NCBI RefSeq assembly: GCF_004122735.1
Contig: NZ_SDIF01000040.1
Coordinates: 1 to 55,751, forward strand
Source: Streptomyces sioyaensis
GTDB taxonomy: Bacteria; Actinomycetota; Actinomycetes; Streptomycetales; Streptomycetaceae
Length of the DNA: 55,751 nt
Reading direction: 5' to 3'
Part shown: positions 24,886-34,343 of the stretch, piece after piece
Position numbering within the stretch: the stretch's first letter is position 1
Layout of the letters: each line of letters opens with the position of its first letter
Notes under the pieces: model-generated
The model's input: only the letters and a program-made list of their open reading frames with translations
The model's database searches: none
Told to the model about the DNA's origin: nothing
Program-made: the position numbers and the translations under genes

Positions 24886-25161
24886 GTCGGGGGACGACGA
24901 GGGGACGTCCCGGCGAGCGCCCGCCGACGAGGCACCTACGGGCAGGAGCGAGCCGGGTCAGCTCAGCAATCCAGCCCGCCGGGAAGTCAGCGGGCTGCTG
25001 CAACGCCTGAATGAACGCCGACAACGACTCCAGGAGCCGGCCGAGCCCCGACGGCGCTCCTCATGCGCTCCCCCCACCGAGGCGCCGGACATCAATCTGA
25101 CGCGCCATGAGCCAGGCATGCAAAAGACCAGGTCAGAATGGCCCTGACCTGGTCTTCAATG
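24886..25161. other. intergenic region left of island boundary
   Basis: I see no gene between the MocR stop and the attL repeat. The only structure is the hairpin at 25125-25156. Confidence 0.5.
25125..25156 (-). terminator. displaced original tRNA-Thr terminator hairpin
   Basis: AGACCAGGTCA and TGACCTGGTCT form a perfect 11-bp stem with a 10-base loop, just beyond the displaced 3' end of tRNA-Thr. A very similar hairpin (same CCAGGTCA/TGACCTGG core) follows the intact tRNA at 37816-37847. This is therefore probably the chromosomal tRNA terminator moved 12.7 kb away by the insertion. Confidence 0.75.
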
Positions 25162-25204
25162 GAGCCGCCTTCGGGATTCGAACCCGAGACCTACGCATTA
25201 CGAG
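25162..25204 (-). repeat. attL: 43-bp duplicated 3' end of tRNA-Thr(CGT)
   Basis: Identical over 43 bases to 37852-37894. It holds the 3' half of tRNA-Thr (anticodon-loop side, variable loop, T arm GGTTCGAATCC, acceptor strand) without the 5' half, so it is not a functional gene. This is the classical footprint of integrase-mediated insertion at a tRNA 3' end. Confidence 0.95.
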
Positions 25205-25321
25205 GTCGAAAGCATTCATGCCACGTGGTGCCGCACAATGCCTTCTCGTGGTGTTTCGCCTGATCAGAGCACGTGCACCGGGTTACCCCGTAGTACCTCA
25301 GGCTGCCCCGTCCAAAGGCGT

Positions 25322-25343
25322 CTGTCCACCGGCTGTCCACCGG
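25322..25343 (+). repeat. tandem 11-bp repeat, left island end
   Basis: Two perfect head-to-tail copies of CTGTCCACCGG, 118 bases inside attL. The same 11-mer, followed by a degenerate second copy, lies inside the other island end at 37632. Paired short repeats at both ends of an integrated element are what integrase arm-type or excisionase sites look like. Confidence 0.6.
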
Positions 25344-25464
25344 CAAAGCTGCGGTCGGGCCGCCAGACGGCCGCCGAGAAAATTTCGGTTACAGGCAGTA
25401 CATGCTCGGGCCGCTCGACATGCCATCTGTTGTGATCCTACAAGTCGACGAGCCCTCCCGACCC

Positions 25465-25806
25465 TTACGGGGAACAACACCGGCAGTGACAGCAGCAACG
25501 TCGCGTCACTTCTTCATGCGGGGCGACAGCGTTCCTATGATCCTGCGGCGGCATCACGGGCACTGGTTCCTTTGCCGTGTCGTCGAGCGTCACCAGACGT
25601 TGGAGATCAGCGGTCACCACACGGTAGGCGTTGCCCAGTTTCAGCACCTTGCACGGGTACTCACCCCGCTTCGCAAGACCGTAGCCAGTAGACCTCCCTA
25701 TCGAGAGGACTCTGTTCGCCGTCTGTAGGTCCACCGTGGGTGGCAAGGCCATCAGGTCTTCACGGGTGAGGGCCGCGCCGCCGATCGCCTCGAGTCGCTC
25801 AGTCAC
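25465..25806 (-). CDS. excisionase-like (AlpA/MerR-type HTH) protein
   Basis: About 113 residues. The core LPPTVDLQTANRVLSIGRST, then YPCKVLKLGNAYRVVTADLQRL, matches the winged HTH of actinomycete Xis proteins that sit directly upstream of a tyrosine-integrase gene. The GTG at 25806 has GGGGAGGG just upstream. Only about 260 bases remain between its stop and attL, where an integrase of roughly 1.2 kb would be expected. The C-terminal tail is oddly cysteine-rich (CCCHCRCC) and may be out-of-frame sequence read through after a deletion. Confidence 0.75.
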   Translation of the reverse strand: MTERLEAIGGAALTREDLMALPPTVDLQTANRVLSIGRSTGYGLAKRGEYPCKVLKLGNAYRVVTADLQRLVTLDDTAKEPVPVMPPQDHRNAVAPHEEVTRRCCCHCRCCSP

Positions 25807-26117
25807 CGCACCCTCCCCATGTCCCGGGTTGAAACCCGCAGCGTCTCACGCCCCTGGCTGATCACTAGCGTCATCCATACGCACGCGGAAAGAACCTCCA
25901 ATAACAAGAGATTCACCCGTACGAGTGATCGCAACCGGTTGTGATCGCCTGGCGCAAAGCAGACTCAGCGACATCAGGGACCATTGCTCGGATGTTCCCG
26001 GCGGGGCATGCCAGCCGCCGGGGGTACTGGACTGGAAGGTGCAGTTGAATCCGTGCGGGCCCTGTTCGCAGCAGGGGAAGAAGATCGGGCCGCTGCCACA
26101 CGCGCGCCGTTCATGTC
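25807..26117. other. stretch without a supported gene
   Basis: Short open frames occur on the minus strand (for example 25913-26101), but none has a family motif, good codon bias and a ribosome site together. It is probably decayed island sequence next to the AbiEii remnant. Confidence 0.4.
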
Positions 26118-26513
26118 CGGGCTCTGAAGCTCTTGCCGCCAGTCCTCGAACTGTGCGCGGACGCCGTCGCCCCGGGCCTGATCCACCCCGTGCACCAGGA
26201 ACTGCCGATCGCTGAATCGACCGACACCAGCCAGCATCTGAGCCAGAACAGCCCTGTCGAAGCCTGCATCCCGCTGAGCTGCAAGTTCGATCAGCCGTTC
26301 CCGCGAGCACCCAGCCTGGATGAGGGCGTCGACGTCGATGAAGTCACGGACCTCGGCCCGGGAGAACAGGGCTTCCATCTTGCCGGCCGCCACATCGTCC
26401 CGATGCAGCACCTGCCCCCATTCGGTCGCCACAGGCGGTCGCTGGAGGAACTCTGCTGCCAACTCGACCTTGTTTTCATGCCCGCTCACCGGGAACGCGA
26501 TCCGCGGAACCCC
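26118..26513 (-). pseudogene. C-terminal remnant of AbiEii-type nucleotidyltransferase toxin
   Basis: Reads as the second half of an AbiEii/AbiGii-family protein: ENKVELAAEFLQRPP, VLHRDDVAAGKMEALFSRAE, VRDFIDVDALIQAGCSRERL, then LAAQRDAGFDRAVLAQMLAG and FEDWRQEL. The N-terminal nucleotidyltransferase active site and the AbiEi antitoxin are absent. Upstream sequence is out of frame and soon meets the start of the GHKL ATPase gene on the other strand. It is probably left from an older toxin-antitoxin module cut when the present operon was inserted. Confidence 0.7.
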
Positions 26514-26673
26514 GGATCGCCCGGTCACGGCTCCAGTACGATCGACGAGCGCGCGGACTCGACGGTGTACACGGTGACCACCTTGACGGCGTCCACTCCG
26601 CACAGCCGGGTTCCGCTGCAGCCTCGTTCCCGGCAGCGACTCGCACACGGGGAAAGCAGGGCCGGGACAACCC

Positions 26674-28146
26674 ATGACGTACGACATCGCGGCCCCGGAA
26701 CCGGCGGGCATGATCGCCTCGCTCAGTTCCCTGGGTTACTCCCTCCCTGCGGCCATCGCCGACCTCGTGGACAACAGTGTCTCCGCGAACGCACGGAACG
26801 TCGACGTCGAGTTCACGTGGGCCGGACCGGATTCGTGGGTCGCGGTCGTCGACGACGGCAACGGCATGGACGCCGGTGAACTGGCCACGGCGATGACAGT
26901 GGCCGCGCGGGGGCCCTCCACGCCACGGAGCCCCACCGACCTGGGACGGTTCGGCGTCGGCTTGAAGTCCGCGTCGTTCTCCCAGGCCAGACAGCTCACC
27001 GTCGCCACCGCCAGGTCGGGGGAGTGGCACGTGCGTACGTGGGATCTCGACATCGTCGAGAAGTTCGGCGAGTGGCGTCTCCTCCATGGTGCGGACGACG
27101 AGACGACCGAGCTGCTGACCAGGATCAGGGGCACCGCGGGCCACGGGACGATCGTGTTGTGGCGGCGCCTGAACGGGTACCGCGTGGACGGCGTGACGGA
27201 GGACGACGAGCAGACCCAGAAGCAGTTCTACGCTGAGGTGGACCGCGTCGGGGCACACCTGGGAATGGTGTTCGCACGCTTCCTGGTCGGCAGCCGACGG
27301 TGCGTCATCCGTGTGTCCGGTGACGTCGTCGAGCCGTGGGACCCGTTCCTGTCGGGTCATCCCTCCGTGCTGCCTCTGCCTCCCGAAACCCTCGTGCTGG
27401 GCTCCGGGCGCGTAAGGGTCGAGGGGTTCGTGTTGCCGAGCGTCCAGCGTCTGACCGACGAGGAGTACGAGAAGGCCGCGGGCCCACGTGGGTGGCTGGA
27501 CCAGCAGGGGTTCTACGTCTATCGCCGGGACCGGCTGATCCTGGCCGGTGACTGGCTCGGGCAGAAGGGCCTACGCCGCGAGGAGAAGTACAACCTGGCG
27601 CGGATCGCCGTGGAGATCCCCGCGGAGACGGACGTTGAATGGGGAGTCGACGTCCGCAAGTCCAGCGTCGTTCCGCCCGTCGGTCTGCGCCCCCACCTCC
27701 GCCGCATCGCCCTGCGCGCACGCGGGCAGGCCGCCGACGTGCTCCGGCATCGCGGGCAGATCGCCGCACGCACCCACGGCGACCCGTTCGCCTATGCCTG
27801 GAAGGTCGGACGCCGGGACGACCAGGTCACTTGTCGGATCAACCGTGAACACCCTCTCGTGGCGGCGCTGTTGCGGCGCGGCGGCGAGGCACGGGACGTG
27901 CGAGCCCTGATCCACCTGCTGGAGGAGACGGTGCCCGTCACCGCGTTACGGGTCCTGCACGAGACGGACACCGTCGACGATCCGGAACCCTTCGGCGGTC
28001 CCGGACCGGCCGACGCCAAGGCGGCCGAGGTCGCACAGCGGATTTACGAGGTGATGATCCTCGACGGCCGGTCTCCCGCCGCAGCCCGGGAGCGGTTGAG
28101 GACGATGCCTCCCTTCGACCAGATGCAGGGGTTCTGGAACACGTGA
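26674..28146 (+). CDS. GHKL (Hsp90/MutL-type) ATPase of Z1/AIPR defence system
   Basis: About 490 residues. N-terminal Bergerat fold: AAIADLVDNSVSANA (N box with Asp-Asn), VVDDGNGM (G1) and GRFGVGLKSAS (G2). The C-terminal half (from about residue 220) lacks a known motif and may be the transducer and dimer arm. Related ATPases head predicted restriction-type operons with Z1, PD-(D/E)XK and AIPR proteins, in the group compared with MutL and eukaryotic MORC proteins. It would act as an ATP-driven clamp or switch. First gene of the operon; the Z1 gene begins 63 bases downstream. The upstream ribosome site is weak. Confidence 0.88.
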   Translation: MTYDIAAPEPAGMIASLSSLGYSLPAAIADLVDNSVSANARNVDVEFTWAGPDSWVAVVDDGNGMDAGELATAMTVAARGPSTPRSPTDLGRFGVGLKSASFSQARQLTVATARSGEWHVRTWDLDIVEKFGEWRLLHGADDETTELLTRIRGTAGHGTIVLWRRLNGYRVDGVTEDDEQTQKQFYAEVDRVGAHLGMVFARFLVGSRRCVIRVSGDVVEPWDPFLSGHPSVLPLPPETLVLGSGRVRVEGFVLPSVQRLTDEEYEKAAGPRGWLDQQGFYVYRRDRLILAGDWLGQKGLRREEKYNLARIAVEIPAETDVEWGVDVRKSSVVPPVGLRPHLRRIALRARGQAADVLRHRGQIAARTHGDPFAYAWKVGRRDDQVTCRINREHPLVAALLRRGGEARDVRALIHLLEETVPVTALRVLHETDTVDDPEPFGGPGPADAKAAEVAQRIYEVMILDGRSPAAARERLRTMPPFDQMQGFWNT

Positions 28147-28209
28147 CCCCGTTGTCAGTGGTCGCCTCTACCCTGCTCGATACCTTTTCAGTCCACCCGG
28201 AGGTCCGTT

Positions 28210-31005
28210 GTGAACCCCGTCCCCGAGGAAGTCGACGAGTCCCTCGCCAAGGCGAAGCGCCTGGTCCTGGCGATGTTCTCTCAGGACCGTCAGCCGTCTC
28301 CCAAGGAGGTGGACAACGCGGTCACCGTCATCTTCGGGATGCTGGCCGGCCAGGGAGAGGTGCTGGACAGGGACAGGCTCGCCAAGGAGATCGAACAGGT
28401 CACGGCGGTCTTCCAGGAGGGGTCCTCCGGCTTGGACGACGGGGACACGACGAAACATGAACCCTGGCTGCCGGAGGCCAAGAACGACCGTGAGTGGGAG
28501 TTCTGGGAGCGCTACCGCCGCTATCTGGAGGACGTGCGCAACCTGCCGCCCGCGGTCGTGCGCCGCTTGGACCAGAGCACCGACGAGGTACTCAGCCAGC
28601 TCGAGGACCCCCAACGTGAGGGTTCCTGGCGCCGGACGGGGCTCGTGATCGGGCAGGTGCAGTCTGGGAAGACCGGGCAGTACATCGGGCTCGCCTCGAA
28701 GGCCGTGGACGCGGGGTACCAGCTCGTGGTGATCCTCGCCGGCATTCACAACGACCTGCGCAGCCAGACCCAGCTCCGTGTCGACGAGGGTCTGCTCGGC
28801 TTCGACTCCCAGCACCAGCAGCGGTCCAACGAGGCGGGCAGCCGTATGGGCGCCGGACGCATGCCGGGGGCCAAGCGGCTGGACATCGCCTCACCCACCA
28901 ACAGCTCGGAGAAGGGCGACTTCGGTCGCTCCGCGGCCAACGCCTTCAACTCCGTGCGCCTGGGCCACTTCCCGGTCGTCCTCGTGGTCAAGAAGCACTG
29001 GAAGATCCTTGAGTACCTGCGCAACTGGGTCAAGGAAGTGAAGGGCACCGAGGACGAGACCGGCCGCACCGTCATCCGTGACATCCCCCTGTTCGTCATC
29101 GACGACGAGGCCGACAACGCCTCCGTCAACACGAAGCGCGACCCCGAGGCCGACCCGACCCGGACCAACGGCGCGATCCGGGAGCTCATGCGGACCTTCG
29201 ACAAGTCCGCGTACGTCGGGTACACGGCGACACCGTTCGCCAACATCTACATCGACCCCGACGTCGAGCACCCGACCTTCGGCGCGGACCTCTTTCCCGA
29301 CAGCTTCATCCGCGCCCTCCCCTCCCCGTCCAACTACCTCGGCCCGGAACGCGTCTTCGGCCTCCAAGTCGACGACGAGGACGAGGAGGACGTCGCCCCG
29401 TTGCCGCTCCTGCGGTCCGTGAACGACGCCGAGCGTTGGATCCCGAGCAAGCACAAGTCCTCGTTCGTCCCCTCCGATGACCTTCCGCTGTCGCTGCGCG
29501 AGGCGATCGCCTCGTTCGTGCTCGCGTGTGCGGCCAGGAAGGCCAGGGGACAGGCGCGGATGCACAACTCCATGCTGGTACACGTCACACGGTTCACTGC
29601 GGTCCAGCGGATCGTCCATGACCAGGTGTTCGACTACCTGGGCTTCCTCAAGGACTCCCTGCGTGACCGCCACGGGCAGGCTTCCCAGCAGACGACAGCC
29701 GAGTTCCGGACCCTCTGGGAGCGGGACTTCGTCCCCACCACCGACCAGTTCCCCACGGGCGAGGTCGAGCCGCTGAGCTGGGAGGAGGTCTCCGAACACG
29801 TCCAGTCGGCTCTGCGCAAGATCGTGGTCAGGACTGTCAACGGCGCGTCCCGGGACGCGCTCGAGTACTACGAGCACCGCAGGAACGGTTTCTGGGTGAT
29901 CGCCATCGGTGGTCAGAAGCTCTCCCGGGGGCTCACCCTTGAGGGGTTGACCGTCAGCTACTACCTCCGGACGTCCAACACCTACGACACGCTGCTCCAG
30001 ATGGGCCGTTGGTTCGGCTACAGGCCCGGCTACGAGGACCTGTGCCGGCTGTACACGACCCCGGCGCTTCAGGCCAAGTACGTCGAGGTGACTGCCGCGA
30101 CCGACGAACTGCGGCGTGAAGTCGAGGAGATGGCGGCGCTCGACCTCACACCGAGCCAGTTCGGGTTCAAGGTCCGCGCCTCCTCCCTCGGCCTCACCAT
30201 CACCGCTCCGAACAAGATGCGCCAGGGCACTCCGGTCAGGTTGAGCTATTCCGGGGAAGGGCCCGAGACGACGCTCTTCAATCTCTCCAAGAGGGTGCGT
30301 GAGAACAACCTGAGGCTCTTGGAGGACCTCGTCCGGCGCATGGACAGCACTTCGGCACCGGAGCCCGAGGCCCCGGGCGGGAGCGTGATTTGGACCGGAG
30401 TGCCCCGCGAGGCCGTCTCGGAGTTCCTTTCGAAGTACGTCACCGACTCGATGGCTGCACGGGTGCGGCCGCGGTTCATCGCGAAGTACATCGACAAGTG
30501 CGCCAACGTGAACGAGCTGTCCGAATGGACGGTGCGTCTGGTCGGAAAGGCGGCGACGGAGGAGACACAGGAAGTCGCCAACCGGAAGATCGGCCCCGTG
30601 TCCAGGGCTCCGATCAACGACCCCGGGTACAAGACCGACGGGCGCTACATTATCCGCCGTCTCGTCAGCCCCAAGGATGAACGGACCGGCCTCGACCCCG
30701 ACCAGGTGAGCACAGCCCTGGAAAACACGCAGAAGGCCGCGGAGAAGAAGAAGAAGGTGAAGGTCCCCCGGGCTCCCTCCGGTGAGCACCTGCGCCACCA
30801 GCGCCGTCCGGACCAGGCACTGCTGCTGATCTACCTGGTCGACCTCGCGGAGCGGGAGATCTCCGCGCAGCACCCCCCGCTCGTGGGTTTCCAGGTGAAC
30901 TTCCCCCGCTCCGAGCACCAGGCGGAGACCGAGTACGTCGTGAACAGCATCTGGAAGCAGGAGGGGCTGGACGACGACGTCGACGACGAGGAGGACTCGG
31001 AGTGA
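28210..31005 (+). CDS. Z1 domain helicase-like protein
   Basis: About 931 residues. Superfamily-2 features: Walker A GQVQSGKTGQ (148-157), Walker B LFVIDDEADNASVN (Asp298-Asp302), the SAT-like YTATPFANIY and motif VI QMGRWFGYRPGYEDLCRL. The IAIGGQKLSRGLTLEGL segment before motif VI is typical of the Z1 family. It should be an ATP-driven DNA translocase or nuclease partner of the adjacent GHKL ATPase. GTG at 28210 with GGAGG 8 bases upstream. It ends overlapping the next gene by 4 bases. A charged Lys/Glu stretch lies near the C-terminus. Confidence 0.92.
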   Translation: MNPVPEEVDESLAKAKRLVLAMFSQDRQPSPKEVDNAVTVIFGMLAGQGEVLDRDRLAKEIEQVTAVFQEGSSGLDDGDTTKHEPWLPEAKNDREWEFWERYRRYLEDVRNLPPAVVRRLDQSTDEVLSQLEDPQREGSWRRTGLVIGQVQSGKTGQYIGLASKAVDAGYQLVVILAGIHNDLRSQTQLRVDEGLLGFDSQHQQRSNEAGSRMGAGRMPGAKRLDIASPTNSSEKGDFGRSAANAFNSVRLGHFPVVLVVKKHWKILEYLRNWVKEVKGTEDETGRTVIRDIPLFVIDDEADNASVNTKRDPEADPTRTNGAIRELMRTFDKSAYVGYTATPFANIYIDPDVEHPTFGADLFPDSFIRALPSPSNYLGPERVFGLQVDDEDEEDVAPLPLLRSVNDAERWIPSKHKSSFVPSDDLPLSLREAIASFVLACAARKARGQARMHNSMLVHVTRFTAVQRIVHDQVFDYLGFLKDSLRDRHGQASQQTTAEFRTLWERDFVPTTDQFPTGEVEPLSWEEVSEHVQSALRKIVVRTVNGASRDALEYYEHRRNGFWVIAIGGQKLSRGLTLEGLTVSYYLRTSNTYDTLLQMGRWFGYRPGYEDLCRLYTTPALQAKYVEVTAATDELRREVEEMAALDLTPSQFGFKVRASSLGLTITAPNKMRQGTPVRLSYSGEGPETTLFNLSKRVRENNLRLLEDLVRRMDSTSAPEPEAPGGSVIWTGVPREAVSEFLSKYVTDSMAARVRPRFIAKYIDKCANVNELSEWTVRLVGKAATEETQEVANRKIGPVSRAPINDPGYKTDGRYIIRRLVSPKDERTGLDPDQVSTALENTQKAAEKKKKVKVPRAPSGEHLRHQRRPDQALLLIYLVDLAEREISAQHPPLVGFQVNFPRSEHQAETEYVVNSIWKQEGLDDDVDDEEDSE

Positions 31006-32012
31006 CCGTCACCGAGGAGGAATGGCAGGAACTGGAGGTTCCGCAGGGCGCTCCGGGACGGTCCAGGCTCCGGCTGCACCCGGAGGCGCCGTTGGACGTC
31101 TTCCTGTCGGTCACCCATCCCGGGCACCAACGGATGCTCGTGCTCCGAACCGACGCACACTCGGCGGACCACATCGTGCGCTCGGTGGGAAAGCTGCCGA
31201 AGGCGGCCGGCTTCGAGATGCACCTCAGCGCCGTGTCCCGCCTTGAGTACGAACTTCAGGTGATCCTCACCGCGAACGAGCTCAGGGAGGTGTTCAACCC
31301 GCTCGTCAGTGACGTGGCGGACACCGTCCGGAGCGCCCCGGAGGCCGCGGCCGCCCTGACCGCGGCCGTCGACCGGTTCGAGAGGTGGCAGGACCTCCTG
31401 CGTGCAGTCAGCAGGGACGGCCTGGGGCCCGAGGCACGTCGCGGCCTGGTCGGTGAGCTCTTGGTGCTACGTGATCACCTTCTTTCCGTCCTCGACCCCA
31501 CCGAGGCCGTGGAGGCGTGGACCGGACCGAGTGGAGCGAACCAGGACTTCCAGATGCCCGGGGTCGCGATCGAGACGAAGGCCAGCACGACCAAACGCCC
31601 GCGGGGAATCCGCGTCACCAGCGAGCGGCAGCTGGACGACACCGGCACCCCCGCCCTCCTCCTGGCACTCACCCTGCTCGACGAGCGACGAGGCGGCACC
31701 GGGGCGAGCCTGAACAGGCTGGTGAATGAGATACGGGAGCGGCTCATCAGCCCCGCCGTACGAGCCCGCCTCGACGGACGCCTCATCCAGGTCGGGTACC
31801 TGCCCGGCCAGCACGAGCTGTACGACGAGCCCCGCTACACCCTCCGTGACCTGCGTTTCTGGCATGTTCGGGAGGATTTCCCGAGAATTGTCGAGTCTGA
31901 CCTCCCCGACGGCGTCGGGGACTGCTCGTACCACGTGAGCACCTCCGGCCTCGACCGCTTCCGTGCCACCGCCGACGAGGTGACCGAACTCATCAAGGGG
32001 CCCCATGCCTGA
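31002..32012 (+). CDS. PD-(D/E)XK motif protein (DUF4420/PF14390 type)
   Basis: About 336 residues. The central region has GLVGELLVLRDHL (Glu) followed by GANQDFQMPGVAIETKAS, a PD-(D/E)XK nuclease core (D, then E-x-K). The length and its place between Z1 and AIPR genes match the DUF4420 family seen in these operons. It is the probable DNA-cleaving subunit. It starts inside the Z1 stop (GTGA) and overlaps the AIPR gene by 8 bases, so the operon is tightly coupled. Confidence 0.85.
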   Translation: MTVTEEEWQELEVPQGAPGRSRLRLHPEAPLDVFLSVTHPGHQRMLVLRTDAHSADHIVRSVGKLPKAAGFEMHLSAVSRLEYELQVILTANELREVFNPLVSDVADTVRSAPEAAAALTAAVDRFERWQDLLRAVSRDGLGPEARRGLVGELLVLRDHLLSVLDPTEAVEAWTGPSGANQDFQMPGVAIETKASTTKRPRGIRVTSERQLDDTGTPALLLALTLLDERRGGTGASLNRLVNEIRERLISPAVRARLDGRLIQVGYLPGQHELYDEPRYTLRDLRFWHVREDFPRIVESDLPDGVGDCSYHVSTSGLDRFRATADEVTELIKGPHA

Positions 32013-34014
32013 CCTCGACCTGTCCGCGTACTCCCGCGACCTCGTCGCGGACGTCCAGGCGACCGCTGACGCCGAGCGGACCACGACCCCGGAGGCGTTC
32101 ACCCGCAAGGTCCTCGACGACCTGGAAGAAGCCGGTATCGCGGCCAACACCTTCACCGCGTACCACATGGCACACGGCCATCTCGTGCACGGATACGGTG
32201 TGGGTGAGTCGGGCGAGTGCCTGGACCTGTTCGTCACGGACTTCCACCTGGACCCCCTGGAGTCCAAGCTCTCGAAGAGCGACACCGAGACCGCCTTCCG
32301 ACGGCTCCTCACCTTCATCAGGCGCTGTCGCGACGGACTACGGCGGGACATCGACCCGTCTTTCGACGTCTACGACATGTGCACGGCCGTCGAGAAGGCC
32401 CTCACCGAGGTGAGGCGCATCAGGCTCTTCCTCCTCAGTAACCGTGTCAGCACCGGCGCCGCGGTCCCGCCCACCGACTTCGACGACCTCCCCGTGACCC
32501 ACGAGGTGTGGGACCTGGCGCGGCTCCACCGGCACGCGACGTCCGGCAGCGTCAGCGAACCGATCGTGGTCTCGTTCGACCCACCGCTGCCCTGTGTCTC
32601 CGCCCCGAGCAGCGATCCGGATCACTCGGTGACCATGGCCGTCGTCCCCGGCCAGCGGCTGGCGTCGCTGTACGGCGAGTACGGGCCCCGGTTGCTCGAA
32701 CTGAACGTCCGCTCGTTCCTGCAGGCGCGCGGTGCCGTGAACCGCGGTATCAGGGACACCCTGCTCAACGCCCCGGGAAAGTTCCTGGCCTACAACAACG
32801 GGATCACGGCGACGGCGGCGAAGGTGGAGTTCGTCCACGGGCCGGACGGTCGCCCCACCGGCATATCCCGTGTCCACGGGATGCAGGTGGTCAACGGAGG
32901 CCAGACCACCGCGTCCCTGCACTATGCGGAGTGCCGGGACAAGGCGGACCTGTCGAACGTCTCAGTGCAGATGAAGCTCACCGAGGTGTCGCCCGAGCGA
33001 CTTCCGGAGATCGTCCCCCTGATCTCCGAGTACTCCAACACACAGAACCGGGTGACGCTCGTCGACTTCAGCTCGAACCACGTTTACCACGTGGCCGTCC
33101 AACAGATCACCCGGTCACTTTGGGCTCCGGCCACGGACGGAAGCGGCCAGGAGACTCACTGGTTCTACGAACGTGCACGCGGCCAGTACACCGACGCGGT
33201 GGCACAGGCCCGGACTCCTGCGAGACAACGCGCCTTCAAGACGCTCAACCCGCCGCGACTGAAGTTCACCAAGGCTGACCTCGCCAAGTACGTCAACTCC
33301 TGGAACCAGCTCCCGTTCCAGGTGAGCAGGGGAGCACAGAAGAACTTCTCCGCATTCATGGTGCGGATCAACGAGGTGCCTCCACACGTCAACGTGCAGT
33401 ACTGCCAACGCGCCATCGCGATGGGCGTCCTATTTAGGGCCGTGGACCGCGTGGCGGCGTCCCACGAGGCCGGCAGCTACAAGAGCATGATCACGACCTA
33501 CACGCTCGCCCGTCTGTCCCTCGCCACCAACTGCCGGATCGACCTCGACCGTATCTGGCGGGAGCAGACGATCTCGCCGGCGCTTGAAACCGCCATCGAC
33601 GACCTCTGCCCACGGGTGATGAGGGTCGTCACCTCGCCACGTGAGGGCACTCACGTGGGCGAGTGGGCCAAGAAGGTCGCATGTTGGGACGCCGTGTCCA
33701 AGATCCGCTGGGTGGTGCCCCGTTCGCTGGAGGAGGAGCTGCGCGAGGACCCGTTGGACGAGGAGGCCCTCGCGGGAGGAACCGGCGTGCGCGAGGGCGC
33801 CTCCGACGAGGTGGCGGCGGTCCCCGCGGACGAGTGGTACGCCGTCGAGCAATGGGCGAAGGAGACTCGCAACCTCGAGCCCTCGCAACGACAGCTCGCC
33901 GAGTTCGTCGGCAGACGTCTGGAGTTGGGCCAAGAGATCCCCGAGCCGCAGGCGGTCCAGGCGCTGCACGTGCGCAACGAAGCCCTGTCGCTCGGGTTCA
34001 CCCCGAGTCCGTAG
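32005..34014 (+). CDS. AIPR family (abortive phage infection) protein
   Basis: About 669 residues. The AIPR signature is clear: KFLAYNNGITATAAKVEF, VHGMQVVNGGQTTASLHY, VQMKLTEVSPERLPEIV and ISEYSNTQNRVTLVDFSSN, then WFYERARGQY. AIPR proteins were first noted in lactococcal abortive infection plasmids and recur in GHKL/Z1 operons; their biochemical role is unsettled. The start at 32005 overlaps the PD-(D/E)XK gene. It is the last gene of the rightward operon and is followed by leftward genes. Confidence 0.9.
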   Translation: MPDLDLSAYSRDLVADVQATADAERTTTPEAFTRKVLDDLEEAGIAANTFTAYHMAHGHLVHGYGVGESGECLDLFVTDFHLDPLESKLSKSDTETAFRRLLTFIRRCRDGLRRDIDPSFDVYDMCTAVEKALTEVRRIRLFLLSNRVSTGAAVPPTDFDDLPVTHEVWDLARLHRHATSGSVSEPIVVSFDPPLPCVSAPSSDPDHSVTMAVVPGQRLASLYGEYGPRLLELNVRSFLQARGAVNRGIRDTLLNAPGKFLAYNNGITATAAKVEFVHGPDGRPTGISRVHGMQVVNGGQTTASLHYAECRDKADLSNVSVQMKLTEVSPERLPEIVPLISEYSNTQNRVTLVDFSSNHVYHVAVQQITRSLWAPATDGSGQETHWFYERARGQYTDAVAQARTPARQRAFKTLNPPRLKFTKADLAKYVNSWNQLPFQVSRGAQKNFSAFMVRINEVPPHVNVQYCQRAIAMGVLFRAVDRVAASHEAGSYKSMITTYTLARLSLATNCRIDLDRIWREQTISPALETAIDDLCPRVMRVVTSPREGTHVGEWAKKVACWDAVSKIRWVVPRSLEEELREDPLDEEALAGGTGVREGASDEVAAVPADEWYAVEQWAKETRNLEPSQRQLAEFVGRRLELGQEIPEPQAVQALHVRNEALSLGFTPSP

Positions 34015-34052
34015 CGTCGCACGGCCACCGCCATGCGACGGTTCGGAGGAGC

Positions 34053-34343
34053 TCAGAGGTGACCGCGCTCCAACAGGTCCCTCACGGCGTCCTCGTGGCG
34101 GCGGAGAACGATGCGACCGTCTCCGTCGCTGAACGCCACGAGTTCCGCTCCCGGCGTGATCCCCGCCTCCGCGAGCAGCCCGAGCGAGAGCTGCACCCTG
34201 CCCTGTTCGTCGATCCCGATCTCAGCGGGTTCCTGAATCGTGGGGAGGATTGTGGCACCCTCCCCGTCCAGGAGCAGCACACGGTCTGGGATCACGAGCA
34301 TGGCATCGGATGAGAAGTCGACGAGCACCGGTTGGGTCAGCAC
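34053..34343 (-). CDS. AbrB/SpoVT-like DNA-binding domain protein
   Basis: About 96 residues. The C-terminal half carries an AbrB-like swapped-hairpin pattern (GRVQLSLGLLAEAGITPGAE, then DGRIVLRRHEDAVRDLL). It probably regulates the vsr/methyltransferase unit or acts as an antitoxin-type repressor. The GTG at 34343 has no good ribosome site. An internal ATG at 34301 forms a CATG with the vsr start on the other strand, so the coding regions would otherwise overlap by 44 bases. The start is uncertain. Confidence 0.65.
   Translation of the reverse strand: MLTQPVLVDFSSDAMLVIPDRVLLLDGEGATILPTIQEPAEIGIDEQGRVQLSLGLLAEAGITPGAELVAFSDGDGRIVLRRHEDAVRDLLERGHL

Noticed and set aside
25163..25204. Second tRNA-Thr gene
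   Set aside because: Only the 3' half is present; the D arm and acceptor 5' strand are missing.
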